A DNA stretch of 64,000 nt from Mesorhizobium sp. NFR06. Its GTDB lineage: Bacteria > Pseudomonadota > Alphaproteobacteria > Rhizobiales > Rhizobiaceae. How positions within the stretch are numbered: the stretch's first letter is position 1; each line of letters opens with the position of its first letter. The notes under the pieces were generated by a model. That model had not been told where the DNA came from. It ran no database searches and saw nothing but the letters and a program-made list of their open reading frames with translations. This document shows positions 19,936 to 29,002 of this stretch, one piece after another. The translations under genes were made by a program, and so were the position numbers. The stretch is taken from NCBI RefSeq assembly GCF_900115245.1, contig NZ_FOVT01000007.1, positions 1-64,000 of the forward strand, written 5' to 3'.

Positions 19936-20525
19936 CAGCGGCTGCCTCCAGGCTTGGTCTCCGGACGACCGGATATCCGCGAAAGAAGCGAACCGTGCGC
20001 GGCGGCCATCGCCATGCGCGACGCGGTGCGAACATCGGCCTCGTGCAGGTTCATCGCAACGAGGGCGGAGCGGCGTTCGGCCAACACGGCGACGTAGGAG
20101 GCAAGCAGCGCCGTCAACTGAATGGCGACGATCATGAACAGGCCGTCGATACCTTGCGCCACGCCGCCGATGAGGATCAGCGAAAGCAGGATGGATGCGG
20201 AGATGAAAGCAATCCGCGCCACGCTCTCGCCCGCGTCCGGCCTTGCCGCCGTGTTGAGCAGCGTTTCGACAAAGGCCCAGCAGAACAGCACCGCGACGAT
20301 CAGGAGCGCGATCGAAAGCGGCGCCACCACGGCGATATTTTCGAGCGCCGGAAACTTGCTGCCCTGGATTGGAAGGCCAAGCACCCCGAGCGCCGTGGTT
20401 ATGCCACGGCTGCCGGCCATGCAGATATAGGCGAGCAGGGCGAAAACAATCGTCCAATGCAAGGCCAGAAATGAGCTCAACACGTGCCGCATGCGCTTCT
20501 CGCTTGGCGGAGAGCGGAAGGTCAT
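19935..20525 (-). CDS. Hypothetical membrane protein with four transmembrane segments
   Basis: A 196-residue protein from the ATG at 20523-20525, which follows AGGGAAAGG. Four hydrophobic segments occur at about 18-38, 60-83, 103-125 and 130-150, and the C-terminal 45 residues are soluble and basic (DVRTASRMAMAAAHGSLLSR and beyond). I do not recognise a family. It is the first gene of a two-gene unit with the DUF6105 gene, with one-base overlap, so the pair may form a membrane complex. Confidence 0.65.
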   Translation of the reverse strand: MTFRSPPSEKRMRHVLSSFLALHWTIVFALLAYICMAGSRGITTALGVLGLPIQGSKFPALENIAVVAPLSIALLIVAVLFCWAFVETLLNTAARPDAGESVARIAFISASILLSLILIGGVAQGIDGLFMIVAIQLTALLASYVAVLAERRSALVAMNLHEADVRTASRMAMAAAHGSLLSRISGRPETKPGGSR

Positions 20526-20610
20526 GGTTAACCTTTCCCTACTCCAGCGCATGCAGAGTGGGCTTTGCGCGAGCGGCCCGCAATGGAAACCATCTGTTAA
20601 GGTTAATGGC

Positions 20611-20642
20611 CATCCACAGGACGGCAATCCGGCCTGTGGATG
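20611..20642 (-). terminator. Strong hairpin after the acyl-CoA dehydrogenase gene
   Basis: A perfect ten-base stem CATCCACAGG/CCTGTGGATG encloses a 12-base loop and lies 6 bases after the dehydrogenase stop. There is no clear U-run, so it may terminate weakly or protect the mRNA end. It also separates this gene from the membrane-protein pair. Confidence 0.5.
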
Positions 20643-20648
20643 ACCGGA

Positions 20649-22283
20649 TCAGGTCACCGGCGGATAGAGCGTGTCGATGATCATGCGCGCATCGTGGCGC
20701 GAATCGAGCATGCCGTAGGTGGTCCGCCACTGACCGCCGAGCCGGGTCTCGACGAAGGCGTCGGCGATCCGCCCTGCTCCCAATCGGCGAAGTTCCGCGG
20801 CGGCGGCGGAAAGCGCCAGTTGCTCCGTCAGTAAGCGCGCCGAGCCCTGGTCGGTTGCGGCGACCTGCATGGCCGCCTTCAGCACGCCGATGGTTCCGCG
20901 GCCGCCGGCGCCGAGATCGCGGTCGATGCCGGCCAGCACGTCCTCGAATAGGCCGGGCGCACGGCCGAGCACACGCAACACGTCGAGCGCCATGACGTTG
21001 CCCGAGCCTTCCCAGATCGCGTTGACGGGAGCCTCGCGATAGTACCGGGCAAGCGGCGCTTCCTCGACATAGCCGTTGCCGCCAAGGCATTCCATCGCCT
21101 CGTAAAGCAGCCCCGGCGCGATCTTGCAGACCCAGTATTTGACGACAGGCGTCATGGCGCGGGCAAAAGCCGCTTCGCCGCGATCGCTCGCCGCCTCGTC
21201 GAAAGAGCGCGCCAGCCGGAACGACAGCGCCGTGGCCGCGGCGACGTCGAGCGCCATGTCGGCCAGAACCCGCTGCATCAGCGGCTGGTCGATCAGGTTC
21301 GAGCCGGACACCTGGCGATGGCGCGCATGGTGGACCGCCTCGGCGAGGCCCGCCCGCATCAGCGCCGACGAAGCGACCGCGCAGTCGAGCCGGGTCAGCG
21401 TCACCATGTCCATGATCGTCTTGACGCCGGCGCCCGGGTCGCCGACCATTTCGCCGATCGCATTGACGAACTCCACTTCCGACGAGGCGTTCGAGCGGTT
21501 GCCGAGCTTGTCCTTCAGCCGCTGAAAGCGGAAACCATTGCCGGAACCGTCGCCCAGGATGCGCGGAACGAGGAAGCAGGACAGTCCCTCCGGTACCTGG
21601 CCGAGCACCAGGAAGGCATCCGACATCGGCGCCGACATGAACCATTTGTGGCCCGTCAATCGGTAAAAGCCGCTGCCGGTGCGCTCGGCCCGGGTTGTGT
21701 TGGCGCGCACATCCGTGCCGCCCTGCTTCTCCGTCATACCCATGCCGAGCGTCAGCCCGGTCTTTTGCACCGGCGGCTTTTGCGTCTGGTCGTATTTGCG
21801 TGTCGTCACGCGCGGCGCCCATTCGCGGAAAAGTTTCGGGCTCGCCATCAGCGCCGCCAGCGAGGCGCTGGTCATCGTGATGGGACACAGATGCCCCGTC
21901 TCGAGTTCCGCGGTCAGGTAGAAGCGTGCCGCCCTCACCTGATGGCGGCGGCCGATCTCGGCATCGCCGTTTTCCCACACGGAAGAATGCAAGCCGCCTG
22001 CAACCGAGCGGCGCATCAATGCGTGATAGGCCGGATGATATTCGACAAGGTCGAGGCGACGGCCCTGTCGGTCATGCGTCCTCAATTTCGGCGTATCGGT
22101 GTTGGCGAGGCGAGCGAGTTCCTGCGCCTCCTGCGTCATCACGAACTTGCCGAGAGCGTCGAGGTCCTTGCGCACCGGATCGGAAAAACGCTCGGCGAGT
22201 TGGATGAGCAACGGATCGCCCCGCCATGCGTTGCCGCCCGCCAACGGCGGCGGCTGGTTGATCACCTCGTCGGTCACGCCCAT
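20649..22283 (-). CDS. AidB-like acyl-CoA dehydrogenase family protein
   Basis: A 544-residue flavoprotein of the acyl-CoA dehydrogenase superfamily. The flavin-site segments MTEKQGGTDVRAN and HKWFMSAPMSDAFLV and the C-terminal ECLGGNGYVEEAPLARYYREAPVNAIWEGSGNV match the AidB subgroup, which in E. coli belongs to the adaptive response to alkylation and binds DNA weakly. ATG 22281-22283 is used because AAAGGA precedes it and the N terminus VTDEVINQPPPLAGGNAW is the AidB opening. It is divergent from pyrB. A true acyl-CoA substrate is not certain. Confidence 0.88.
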   Translation of the reverse strand: MGVTDEVINQPPPLAGGNAWRGDPLLIQLAERFSDPVRKDLDALGKFVMTQEAQELARLANTDTPKLRTHDRQGRRLDLVEYHPAYHALMRRSVAGGLHSSVWENGDAEIGRRHQVRAARFYLTAELETGHLCPITMTSASLAALMASPKLFREWAPRVTTRKYDQTQKPPVQKTGLTLGMGMTEKQGGTDVRANTTRAERTGSGFYRLTGHKWFMSAPMSDAFLVLGQVPEGLSCFLVPRILGDGSGNGFRFQRLKDKLGNRSNASSEVEFVNAIGEMVGDPGAGVKTIMDMVTLTRLDCAVASSALMRAGLAEAVHHARHRQVSGSNLIDQPLMQRVLADMALDVAAATALSFRLARSFDEAASDRGEAAFARAMTPVVKYWVCKIAPGLLYEAMECLGGNGYVEEAPLARYYREAPVNAIWEGSGNVMALDVLRVLGRAPGLFEDVLAGIDRDLGAGGRGTIGVLKAAMQVAATDQGSARLLTEQLALSAAAAELRRLGAGRIADAFVETRLGGQWRTTYGMLDSRHDARMIIDTLYPPVT

Positions 22284-22455
22284 TCCTTTAGTTGACAGAA
22301 GGGTCCTTATCATCTTCACGGCCGCGAATCCGAAGCCAGTGGGCCTTATAGCCCAAGCCAACGAAGGCGCGCGACGAAAATACCGGGGAGAACGCCGGCA
22401 ATCCAAAGCTGGCGCTTGCGGCTGGCCGGACCGCACCCTATAGCAGCGCCTTGAG

Positions 22456-23421
22456 ATGACCGACGCTTCATCACTGCCACTTTTTCCTCACCGCCATCTT
22501 CTGGGCATCCGCGACCTTTCCCCCGCCGATATCGAGCTGTTGCTCGACCGGGCGGACCAGGCCGTGGCGATCTCGCGGCAATCGGAAAAGAAGACCTCAA
22601 CTCTGCGCGGCCGCACCCAGATCAATCTCTTCTACGAGGCATCGACGCGCACGCAGTCGTCCTTCGAGCTGGCCGGGAAAAGGCTCGGCGCCGACGTCAT
22701 GAACATGTCGGTCGCGAGTTCCTCGGTGAAGAAGGGCGAGACGCTGATCGATACGGCCATGACGCTCAACGCCATGCGGCCGGATATCCTGATCATCCGT
22801 CACCAATCGGCGGGCGCCGCCGCCCTTCTGGCACAGAAGGTCGGTTGCTCCGTGATCAATGCCGGCGACGGCGCGCACGAGCACCCGACGCAGGCGCTGC
22901 TCGATGCGCTGACGATCCGCCGCGCCAAGGGACCGCTGTCGAAGCTGATCGTGGCGATCTGCGGCGACATCCTGCATTCGCGCGTCGCCCGCTCCAACAT
23001 CATGCTGCTCAACGCGCTTGGCGCGCAGGTGCGCGTGGTGGCGCCATCGACGCTGCTGCCGTCCGGAATCGACCGGATGGGCGTGATCGTGTCGCGCTCG
23101 ATGGCCGAAGGCCTGAAGGACGCCGACGTGGTGATGATGCTGCGCCTGCAGCGCGAGCGCATGGAAGGCGCCTTCGTGCCGTCGATCCGCGAATATTTCC
23201 ACTATTTCGGCCTCGACGCCGAAAAGCTGAAGTCCGCCAAGGACGATGCGCTGGTCATGCATCCGGGGCCGATGAACCGCGGCGTCGAGATCGCCTCCGA
23301 GATCGCCGACGGGCCGCAAAGCGTCATCCAGGAACAGGTCGAGATGGGGGTGGCCGTGCGCATGGCGGTCATGGAAGCGCTGCTTGATCCGCGCCGCAAC
23401 CACGAAGGGCGCGGCGAATGA
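22456..23421 (+). CDS. pyrB: Aspartate carbamoyltransferase catalytic subunit
   Basis: A 321-residue ATCase catalytic chain, the first committed step of pyrimidine synthesis (carbamoyl phosphate plus aspartate). The carbamoyl-phosphate site is [20 protein letters not shown]; also visible are the [12 protein letters not shown] and [12 protein letters not shown] motifs. No pyrI is present; instead the stop overlaps an inactive dihydroorotase-like gene (ATGA at 23418-23421), the arrangement of the dodecameric Pseudomonas-type ATCase. Confidence 0.97.
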   Translation: MTDASSLPLFPHRHLLGIRDLSPADIELLLDRADQAVAISRQSEKKTSTLRGRTQINLFYEASTRTQSSFELAGKRLGADVMNMSVASSSVKKGETLIDTAMTLNAMRPDILIIRHQSAGAAALLAQKVGCSVINAGDGAHEHPTQALLDALTIRRAKGPLSKLIVAICGDILHSRVARSNIMLLNALGAQVRVVAPSTLLPSGIDRMGVIVSRSMAEGLKDADVVMMLRLQRERMEGAFVPSIREYFHYFGLDAEKLKSAKDDALVMHPGPMNRGVEIASEIADGPQSVIQEQVEMGVAVRMAVMEALLDPRRNHEGRGE

Positions 23422-24704
23422 GCGTAACGGTCTTCAGCAAGGCGCACATTGTCGATCCCTCGCGCGGTGTCGACGAGATCGGCAGCGTCATCGTCGATGG
23501 CCGCAGGATCGCCGCGGCCGGAAAAGCTGCATTGAACCAGGGCGCGCCGGAAGGCGCCACCGTCGTCGACTGCGCCGGCAAGACGATCGTTCCAGGGCTT
23601 GTCGACGCGCGCGTCTTCATCGGCGAACCCGGCGGCGAACACCGCGAAACCATCGCCTCGGCAAGTGTGGCGGCGGCCGCCGGCGGCGTCACCTCCATCG
23701 TCATGATGCCGGACACCGACCCGGTGATCGACAATGTGGCGCTGGTCGAATTCGTGCTGCGCACCGCCAGGGACACGGCGAGCGTCAACATCTTCCCGGC
23801 GGCAGCGATCACCAAGGGCCTCGAGGGCCGCGAGATGACCGAATTCGGCCTGCTGCGCGAGGCTGGCGCGGTCGCCTACACCGACGGCCGTCACACGATT
23901 GCCAATGCGCTGGTGATGCGCCGGGCTTTGACTTACGCCCGCGATTTCGGCGGGGTGGTCGCGCATGAGACCCAGGACGCCGACCTCGCCTCGTCCGGTG
24001 TGATGAATGAGGGACTTTATGCAAGCTGGCTCGGCCTGTCGGGCATTCCGCGCGAGGCCGAGCTCATCCCTCTCGAGCGGGACCTGGCATTGGCCCGGCT
24101 GACCGGCGGCGCCTATCACGCCTCGAAAATCTCGTGCGCGATGGCGGCCGGCGCGGTGAACCGGGCCAAAACGGACGGCGCCAATGTCACGGCCGGTGTC
24201 GCCATCCACAATCTGTCGCTCAACGAGAACGATGTCGGCGAATACCGCACCTTCTTCCGGCTGACGCCACCCTTGCGCGCCGAGGACGACCGGCTGGCGA
24301 TGATTGAGGCGATCAAGGACGGCACGATAGACGTCATCGTTTCCTCGCACGACCCGCAGGATGTCGACACCAAGCGCCTGCCCTTCGCCGATGCCGCAGC
24401 CGGCGCCATCGGGCTTGAGACGCTGCTCGGCGCGGCGCTTCGGCTCTACCACAATGGCGACGTTCCGCTGCTGAGGCTGATCGAGACGCTGTCCACGGCG
24501 CCGGCAAGGTTGTTCGGCCTGCCGGGCGGCACGCTCAAGCCGGGCGCGCCGGCCGACCTTGCCGTGGTCGATCTCGACGAGCCCTGGATCGTCAGCGAAA
24601 GCGGTTTGCGCTCGCGCTCGAAGAACACCTGTTTCGAAGGCGCGCGGCTGCAGGGCAAGGTCTTGCAAACGATGGTGGCGGGCCGCACAGTGTTTTCGGC
24701 CTGA
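23418..24704 (+). CDS. Dihydroorotase-like protein lacking metal ligands (PyrX/PyrC' pseudo-enzyme)
   Basis: A 428-residue amidohydrolase-fold protein directly overlapping pyrB by four bases. In active dihydroorotases the first strand ends in DxHxH; here the sequence is [12 protein letters not shown], with Arg65 and Phe67 at the two histidine positions. The usual TDHAP motif that carries the catalytic Asp reads SSHDPQ. Other family blocks ([30 protein letters not shown]) persist. It is therefore probably the non-catalytic partner that ATCase needs for assembly, as with Pseudomonas PyrC'. A functional pyrC must lie elsewhere. Many annotations would simply call it pyrC. Confidence 0.85.
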   Translation: MSVTVFSKAHIVDPSRGVDEIGSVIVDGRRIAAAGKAALNQGAPEGATVVDCAGKTIVPGLVDARVFIGEPGGEHRETIASASVAAAAGGVTSIVMMPDTDPVIDNVALVEFVLRTARDTASVNIFPAAAITKGLEGREMTEFGLLREAGAVAYTDGRHTIANALVMRRALTYARDFGGVVAHETQDADLASSGVMNEGLYASWLGLSGIPREAELIPLERDLALARLTGGAYHASKISCAMAAGAVNRAKTDGANVTAGVAIHNLSLNENDVGEYRTFFRLTPPLRAEDDRLAMIEAIKDGTIDVIVSSHDPQDVDTKRLPFADAAAGAIGLETLLGAALRLYHNGDVPLLRLIETLSTAPARLFGLPGGTLKPGAPADLAVVDLDEPWIVSESGLRSRSKNTCFEGARLQGKVLQTMVAGRTVFSA

Positions 24705-24771
24705 GCATCCAACCGGTGCGGCCAGGCTGTGGCGCGGTCGAGCACGCGCGACAAGAACAGCGGGGGAAACA

Positions 24772-25353
24772 ATGGGTTACGCGATCGCGCTCATCTTCGG
24801 CTATCTGCTCGGTTCTGTTCCGTTCGGGCTCCTGCTCACCCGCGCGGCCGGCCTCGGCGATGTGCGCAACATCGGCTCCGGCAATATCGGCGCGACCAAC
24901 GTGCTGCGGACGGGTAACAAGGGCCTTGCCGCCGCCACGCTGCTGCTCGATGCGCTAAAAGGCACGGCCGCCACCCTGATCGCCGGGCATTTTTCGCCGG
25001 ACTTCGGGCTTCTTGCAGGTTTCGGTGCCTTCCTCGGCCATCTCTTCCCGGTCTGGCTGGGCTTCAAGGGCGGCAAGGGCGTCGCAACCTATCTCGGCGT
25101 GCTGCTCGGGCTTGCCTGGCAAGGCGCGCTGGTCTTCGCCGTCGTCTGGCTCGCAATGGCCTTTCTGTTCCGCTACTCCTCGCTGGCCGCCCTGGCGGCG
25201 GCGGTGGTCGTTCCGATCGCGCTCTATCTTAGCGGCACGCCGCAGATCGCCGGCCTGTTCGCGGTGATGAGCCTGATCGTCATCGTCAAGCATCGCGCCA
25301 ACATCTCGCGGCTCGTCGCCGGCACCGAGGGCAAGATCGGGGCGAAGGGATGA
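24772..25353 (+). CDS. plsY: Glycerol-3-phosphate 1-O-acyltransferase PlsY
   Basis: A 193-residue membrane acyltransferase that transfers acyl groups from acyl-phosphate to glycerol-3-phosphate, the first step of phospholipid synthesis. Five transmembrane segments are visible, with the three conserved loops [23 protein letters not shown] and the glycine-rich [17 protein letters not shown] 24772 follows GGGGGAAAC. It ends in an ATGA overlap with dprA and lies 67 bases after the dihydroorotase-like gene. Confidence 0.97.
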   Translation: MGYAIALIFGYLLGSVPFGLLLTRAAGLGDVRNIGSGNIGATNVLRTGNKGLAAATLLLDALKGTAATLIAGHFSPDFGLLAGFGAFLGHLFPVWLGFKGGKGVATYLGVLLGLAWQGALVFAVVWLAMAFLFRYSSLAALAAAVVVPIALYLSGTPQIAGLFAVMSLIVIVKHRANISRLVAGTEGKIGAKG

Positions 25354-26477
25354 GCGCGCCGGCGGCCGGCCCGCGCCTCAGCGACCGGCAGCGGCTTGCC
25401 TGGCTTCGCCTGATCCGCACGCCCAATGTCGGCCCGGCTTCGTTTCGCGAGTTGATCAACCGCTTCGGCTCGGCGGAAGCCGCGCTGGAAATGCTTCCCG
25501 AGTTGATGATTTCCGGCGGCGCCACTCGTATCGTCCGTGTCCCCGCCGTCGCCGAAGCCGAAGCCGAGCTCGATGCCGCCCGGCGCTTCGGCGCCCGCTT
25601 CGTCGGGATCGGGGAAGCCGATTATCCGCCCTTGCTCAAGACATTGGACAACCCGCCGCCGCTGCTCGCGATCAAAGGCGAAGGGGCGGTCTTCCGCTTG
25701 CCGGCGGTGGCGATTGTCGGCGCCCGCAACGCCTCGCTTGCCGGCGTCAAGATGGCGCGCATGCTGGCGGCCGATCTTGGCCGCGACGGCTACGCCATCG
25801 TGTCCGGTCTGGCGCGCGGCATCGACACGGCCGCGCACAAAGGCAGCGTTTCGACCGGCACGGTCGGCGTGCTGGCCGGCGGGCTCGATGTCCCCTACCC
25901 GCCCGAGAATGCCGGCCTGTGCGACGAGATCGCCGACCGTGGCGGCGCCATCGTTTCTGAGATGCCGTTCGGCTGGCAACCGCGCGCCCAGGATTTTCCA
26001 CGCCGCAACCGGCTGGTTGCCGGCATGGCGCTTGGGCTGGTGGTCGTCGAGGCGGCGCAGCGCTCCGGCTCGCTGATCAGCGCCCGCCTCGCCAACGAGA
26101 TGGGCCGGCTGGTCTTTGCCGTGCCGGGCTCACCGCTCGACCCACGCGCCGCCGGCTGCAACGCGCTGCTCAAGGACGGCGTCACGCTCGTCACCGAGGC
26201 CGCCGATGTGCTGGGCGCGCTGGCGCCGCTTGCCGGCATCCGCCCTCCAAGAACCGCGCCGCTCGCCGAAGCGCCAGACATGTCGGCCACGCCGCCGCCC
26301 GGCGAAAACGAGCGCGCCGATGTGCTGGAGGCGCTCGGACCCACGCCGGTCGGCATCGACGAGATCATCCGCCACACCGGATTGAGCGCCGCGCAGATCG
26401 CCATGGTGCTGCTCGAACTCGACCTCGCGGGACGGCTGGAGCGTCACGCCGGCGGGAATGTGTCGCTGGTCGGGTGA
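25350..26477 (+). CDS. dprA: DNA-processing protein DprA
   Basis: A 375-residue DprA/Smf, which loads RecA on incoming single-stranded DNA during transformation. The Rossmann-like core shows [65 protein letters not shown] and [16 protein letters not shown]-terminal winged-helix (DML1-like) domain covers the last 65 residues ([26 protein letters not shown]). It overlaps plsY by four bases. In many rhizobia topA follows dprA; here it does not. Confidence 0.96.
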   Translation: MSAPAAGPRLSDRQRLAWLRLIRTPNVGPASFRELINRFGSAEAALEMLPELMISGGATRIVRVPAVAEAEAELDAARRFGARFVGIGEADYPPLLKTLDNPPPLLAIKGEGAVFRLPAVAIVGARNASLAGVKMARMLAADLGRDGYAIVSGLARGIDTAAHKGSVSTGTVGVLAGGLDVPYPPENAGLCDEIADRGGAIVSEMPFGWQPRAQDFPRRNRLVAGMALGLVVVEAAQRSGSLISARLANEMGRLVFAVPGSPLDPRAAGCNALLKDGVTLVTEAADVLGALAPLAGIRPPRTAPLAEAPDMSATPPPGENERADVLEALGPTPVGIDEIIRHTGLSAAQIAMVLLELDLAGRLERHAGGNVSLVG

Positions 26478-26507
26478 CCAGGCGCAGGTCCACAGGTTCG
26501 GATTTCC

Positions 26508-27653
26508 CTAACGAAACAGATATTTGGACACTTCCGGATTGCCGCGGCGCCACATGACATTGTCGAGGAAATAGTGGTGCACGTTGATGAAAATCAGCAC
26601 GATGAAGAAGAACAGCGACGAACCGAGGACTTGGCTGTCGTAGGGGATCAGGGCCGTCAGCACGAACGGGATCAGCCAGAAGCCGAGATAGCCGAGGGCT
26701 GCTCCCCCGATGACGAATCCCAAAACCCGCAGCCTGTAACGCGGCCCAAATACCGATAGTATTTTCGGCTCGGGGTCCCGCGCGGCATCCGGGACGTCAC
26801 GCTCGACATTTGTTTGGTAGCGCCACACCACAGCCAGGTATTGGAGCGAATGGAGCGCCGGCACCACGAGCAGCCAGAGCGGGTTTATCCTGGCAATCAG
26901 GATCCAGAGATAGAGCGAGGCGACATAAGCCACGATGCCATTGTAGGGCAGGCCGCCGCCGTTCCTTCGCCAGCGGTTGACCAGCATCAAAAGCGTGGCC
27001 GCTGTCGATCCGACGGCCGCCAGAATGGCAATGCCGGTGATCCAGGACGGTGCCACGAAGGTATAATATTGCAGGCCGTAATACTGGCCCTGTGTCACTG
27101 CGGCATTCGTCTGCAGCCAGGCCAGGATCCACACAGCATAGCTGTTGACCAGCAGCACCTTCTTGTCCCGGCCGTCGAAGAATTTGCGCTTCAGCACGGC
27201 GTCGACCATCAGCATGCCGTAGCCTTGCTTGACGTAGTGCCAGCCGACGAAGAAGAACATCGCGTTGGCCGCAAATCCGAGCAGGCGCGTGTTCGACGTC
27301 GCCGCGCCATAGGCAAAGAACAGGGCCATGATCGCCGGAACGACGACTCCGGCGAAAATGTAGCGAAGCTGCAAGCTTCTGTCGTATCCGTCGCCGCGTA
27401 CCTTCCGCCCGAAGTTGCGGTAGAAAATCTGGTAGGAATGGGCGAAGTGCGGATAGTTCACCAGATAGGCGACAACGACCATCGTCGCGGCCAACGGGCC
27501 TTCATAGTCGCGCGGCACGAAAAACAGCACCGGCAGGATCAGAAAGGCGCTGCCCCCGAGCATGAGGAAGTCGGCGACCGGACCGAAGAGATATCTGGAG
27601 GGCGGCGCCGTTGCCTTGGAGGCCTGAGCATCTAACGAAAGGTCGAGTGCCAT
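26508..27653 (-). CDS. Polytopic membrane protein with clustered histidines, function unknown
   Basis: A 381-residue protein with about ten hydrophobic segments. Conserved-looking polar sites lie at membrane edges: YPHFAHSYQIFYR, FVGWHYVKQGYG, PALHSLQYLAVVWRY and NVHHYFLDNVMWR. Spaced histidines like these resemble the metal sites of membrane di-iron enzymes (desaturases, hydroxylases, Brp/Blh-type oxygenases), but I do not recognise the exact family. ATG 27651-27653 follows GGAGGCTCCAGG. It sits where topA is often found after dprA, next to tRNA-Lys. Confidence 0.72.
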   Translation of the reverse strand: MALDLSLDAQASKATAPPSRYLFGPVADFLMLGGSAFLILPVLFFVPRDYEGPLAATMVVVAYLVNYPHFAHSYQIFYRNFGRKVRGDGYDRSLQLRYIFAGVVVPAIMALFFAYGAATSNTRLLGFAANAMFFFVGWHYVKQGYGMLMVDAVLKRKFFDGRDKKVLLVNSYAVWILAWLQTNAAVTQGQYYGLQYYTFVAPSWITGIAILAAVGSTAATLLMLVNRWRRNGGGLPYNGIVAYVASLYLWILIARINPLWLLVVPALHSLQYLAVVWRYQTNVERDVPDAARDPEPKILSVFGPRYRLRVLGFVIGGAALGYLGFWLIPFVLTALIPYDSQVLGSSLFFFIVLIFINVHHYFLDNVMWRRGNPEVSKYLFR

Positions 27654-27737
27654 CCTGGAGCCTCCCTCGTAGGCTCCAAGTCTAACCACTGACCCCTTAC
27701 CGGGACAAGCTTGGCTGCGGCCTTTGGAAGGCCACAC

Positions 27738-27953
27738 TCAGGCCGAGGCGACGAGCGCGATCTTCATCAGCCGTTTTCTGGCCTCTGCCACTCGCCTCTG
27801 TTCCGACCTTATCCGACCGCACAGCGCGAGATTGATCCCGACGCCACAGTCTTCGTCCAACATTTCTTTTGCGCGATTGAGAGCAGTCTCCGCGCGCTTG
27901 ACGCGCTGCCTGGCCTTGGCCAGTTCCAGATTCAATACATCCACTGTTGGCAT
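27738..27953 (-). CDS. Small coiled-coil hypothetical protein
   Basis: A 71-residue, highly charged helical protein, beginning MPTVDVLNLELAKARQRVKRAETALNRAKE (split here as an amphipathic helix of about 30 residues) with two cysteines in the centre. No family recognised. I chose ATG 27951-27953 because an EcfG-like promoter (GGAAC-N18-GTT) lies 28-53 bases upstream and AAGGGA falls between them. A longer frame reaching into tRNA-Lys is rejected. It may be a stress-induced small protein. Confidence 0.5.
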   Translation of the reverse strand: MPTVDVLNLELAKARQRVKRAETALNRAKEMLDEDCGVGINLALCGRIRSEQRRVAEARKRLMKIALVASA

Positions 27954-27980
27954 CCCGAACTGCAGTCCCTTCGAAGAGGG

Positions 27981-28006
27981 AACAGTCGCGGATAGCCTTC
28001 GGTTCC
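27981..28006 (-). promoter_or_regulatory. Candidate EcfG (general stress sigma) promoter for the small coiled-coil gene
   Basis: On the minus strand GGAAC (28006-28002) and GTT (27983-27981) are separated by 18 bases, the alphaproteobacterial EcfG spacing. The transcript would start about 20 bases before the ATG at 27953. The base before GTT is T rather than the more common C. Confidence 0.5.
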
Positions 28007-28066
28007 GCCTAGATTTGGCAGCCTCAACCGACTTGAGCTGGTATCTATTTGATTTTTTTAGATAAT

Positions 28067-28142
28067 TGGTGAGCGCGATGGGATTCGAACCCATGACCTA
28101 CTGATTAAAAGTCAGTTGCTCTACCGGCTGAGCTACGCGCTC
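28067..28142 (-). tRNA. tRNA-Lys (anticodon TTT)
   Basis: A 76-base tRNA. The acceptor stem GAGCGCG/CGCGCTC pairs perfectly; the D arm contains GCTCAG with CGGTAGAG, the anticodon stem-loop is ACTGACTTTTAATCAGT with anticodon TTT, and the T arm has GGTTCGAATCC. The CCA end is encoded (TGGT at 28067-28070 on the plus strand). Confidence 0.97.
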
Positions 28143-28362
28143 CCGCGGGCTCGAAACGCCGCCCTCGAAATTGCGCGGAACATAGGGAGAGTGCCGCGGC
28201 CGGTCAACCGGAAAAAGATGGTGCTCAGCCAGAGTTTTCCGGGGTTTTGGAGAATTTAGCGACTGATGGTGCGCCATCCGCCCTGTCGAGACCAACGCCT
28301 GCACTCATCCGCCCGGATATTTGGAGAAATCCTCAGAATAACAATGGTTTGATATTCGAACG

Positions 28363-28388
28363 GGAACCATCGCGGTCATTTTTCCGTT
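28363..28388 (+). promoter_or_regulatory. Candidate EcfG (general stress sigma) promoter for the BA14K gene
   Basis: GGAAC at 28363-28367 and CGTT at 28385-28388 are 17 bases apart, the consensus for the general-stress sigma factor of Rhizobiales. The -10 element lies 42 bases before the BA14K start, with a consensus ribosome site AAGGAG in between. Confidence 0.7.
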
Positions 28389-28429
28389 CCCCGCACAGGG
28401 ACGTCAACCACCCTTCAAGGAGAAGACCA

Positions 28430-28894
28430 ATGAAAAAGATCGTGTCGGGGTTGCTTGCGGCCACTTTGTCGGTTTCGTTCGCCGCAGCCGCGGCGGTGCC
28501 CGCCAATTCGGCGCAGGTGTTCGTCCCGCAGGCTTCGCCAGCCTCCTCCAACGTCCAAACCATCGCGGAGCGCGATTTCCGATGGAGACATGGCCATTGG
28601 CGCGGCGGTCAGCGTTTTTCGCGCAATGACGGCGGCATCTGGTGGAACGGCCGTCGCGGCTATCGTGAATATCACCGCGGCTATCGCCGCCATGGCGACT
28701 ATTGGTTCCCGCTGGCCGCTTTCGCGACCGGCGCGCTGATCACCGGCGCCATCGTCAACAGCGAGAACAACCGCGTCTATCGCGGCAACGCGCATGTTCA
28801 ATGGTGCTATGACCGCTATCGCTCGTACCGCGCCTCGGACAACACCTTCCAGCCTTACAACGGCCCGCGTCAGCAGTGCGTTTCGCCCTACTGA
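28430..28894 (+). CDS. BA14K family exported protein
   Basis: A 154-residue secreted or surface protein with a signal peptide ([15 protein letters not shown], cleavage near NSA at residue 27). The middle is rich in Arg, Trp, Tyr, His and Gly ([16 protein letters not shown]), followed by a hydrophobic helix [17 protein letters not shown] and the C-terminal [22 protein letters not shown] motif of BA14K, the 14-kDa immunoreactive lectin-like Brucella protein family. An EcfG-type promoter upstream suggests stress-induced expression. A strong terminator follows. Confidence 0.88.
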   Translation: MKKIVSGLLAATLSVSFAAAAAVPANSAQVFVPQASPASSNVQTIAERDFRWRHGHWRGGQRFSRNDGGIWWNGRRGYREYHRGYRRHGDYWFPLAAFATGALITGAIVNSENNRVYRGNAHVQWCYDRYRSYRASDNTFQPYNGPRQQCVSPY

Positions 28895-28926
28895 CGGCCT
28901 CCAGTCAGTACCCAGGGCCGTTGACT

Positions 28927-28953
28927 GAGCCCGTGCCTCTCGAGCACGGGCTC
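28927..28953 (+). terminator. Hairpin terminator after the BA14K gene
   Basis: A ten-base perfect stem GAGCCCGTGC/GCACGGGCTC with a seven-base loop begins 32 bases after the BA14K stop and is followed by TCTCGTT. Confidence 0.7.
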
Positions 28954-29002
28954 TCTCGTTGCCATTCGCTGAGCCCAAGATTTAGCTGCGAGTCAGTGCG
29001 GG

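Noticed and set aside
23202..24668. 488-codon minus-strand frame opposite pyrB and pyrX
   Set aside because: Crosses two real overlapping genes on the other strand; composition typical of antisense frames.
27954..28094. N-terminal extension of the small coiled-coil gene into tRNA-Lys
   Set aside because: Would make the tRNA gene protein-coding; the start at 27953 fits the EcfG-type promoter better.
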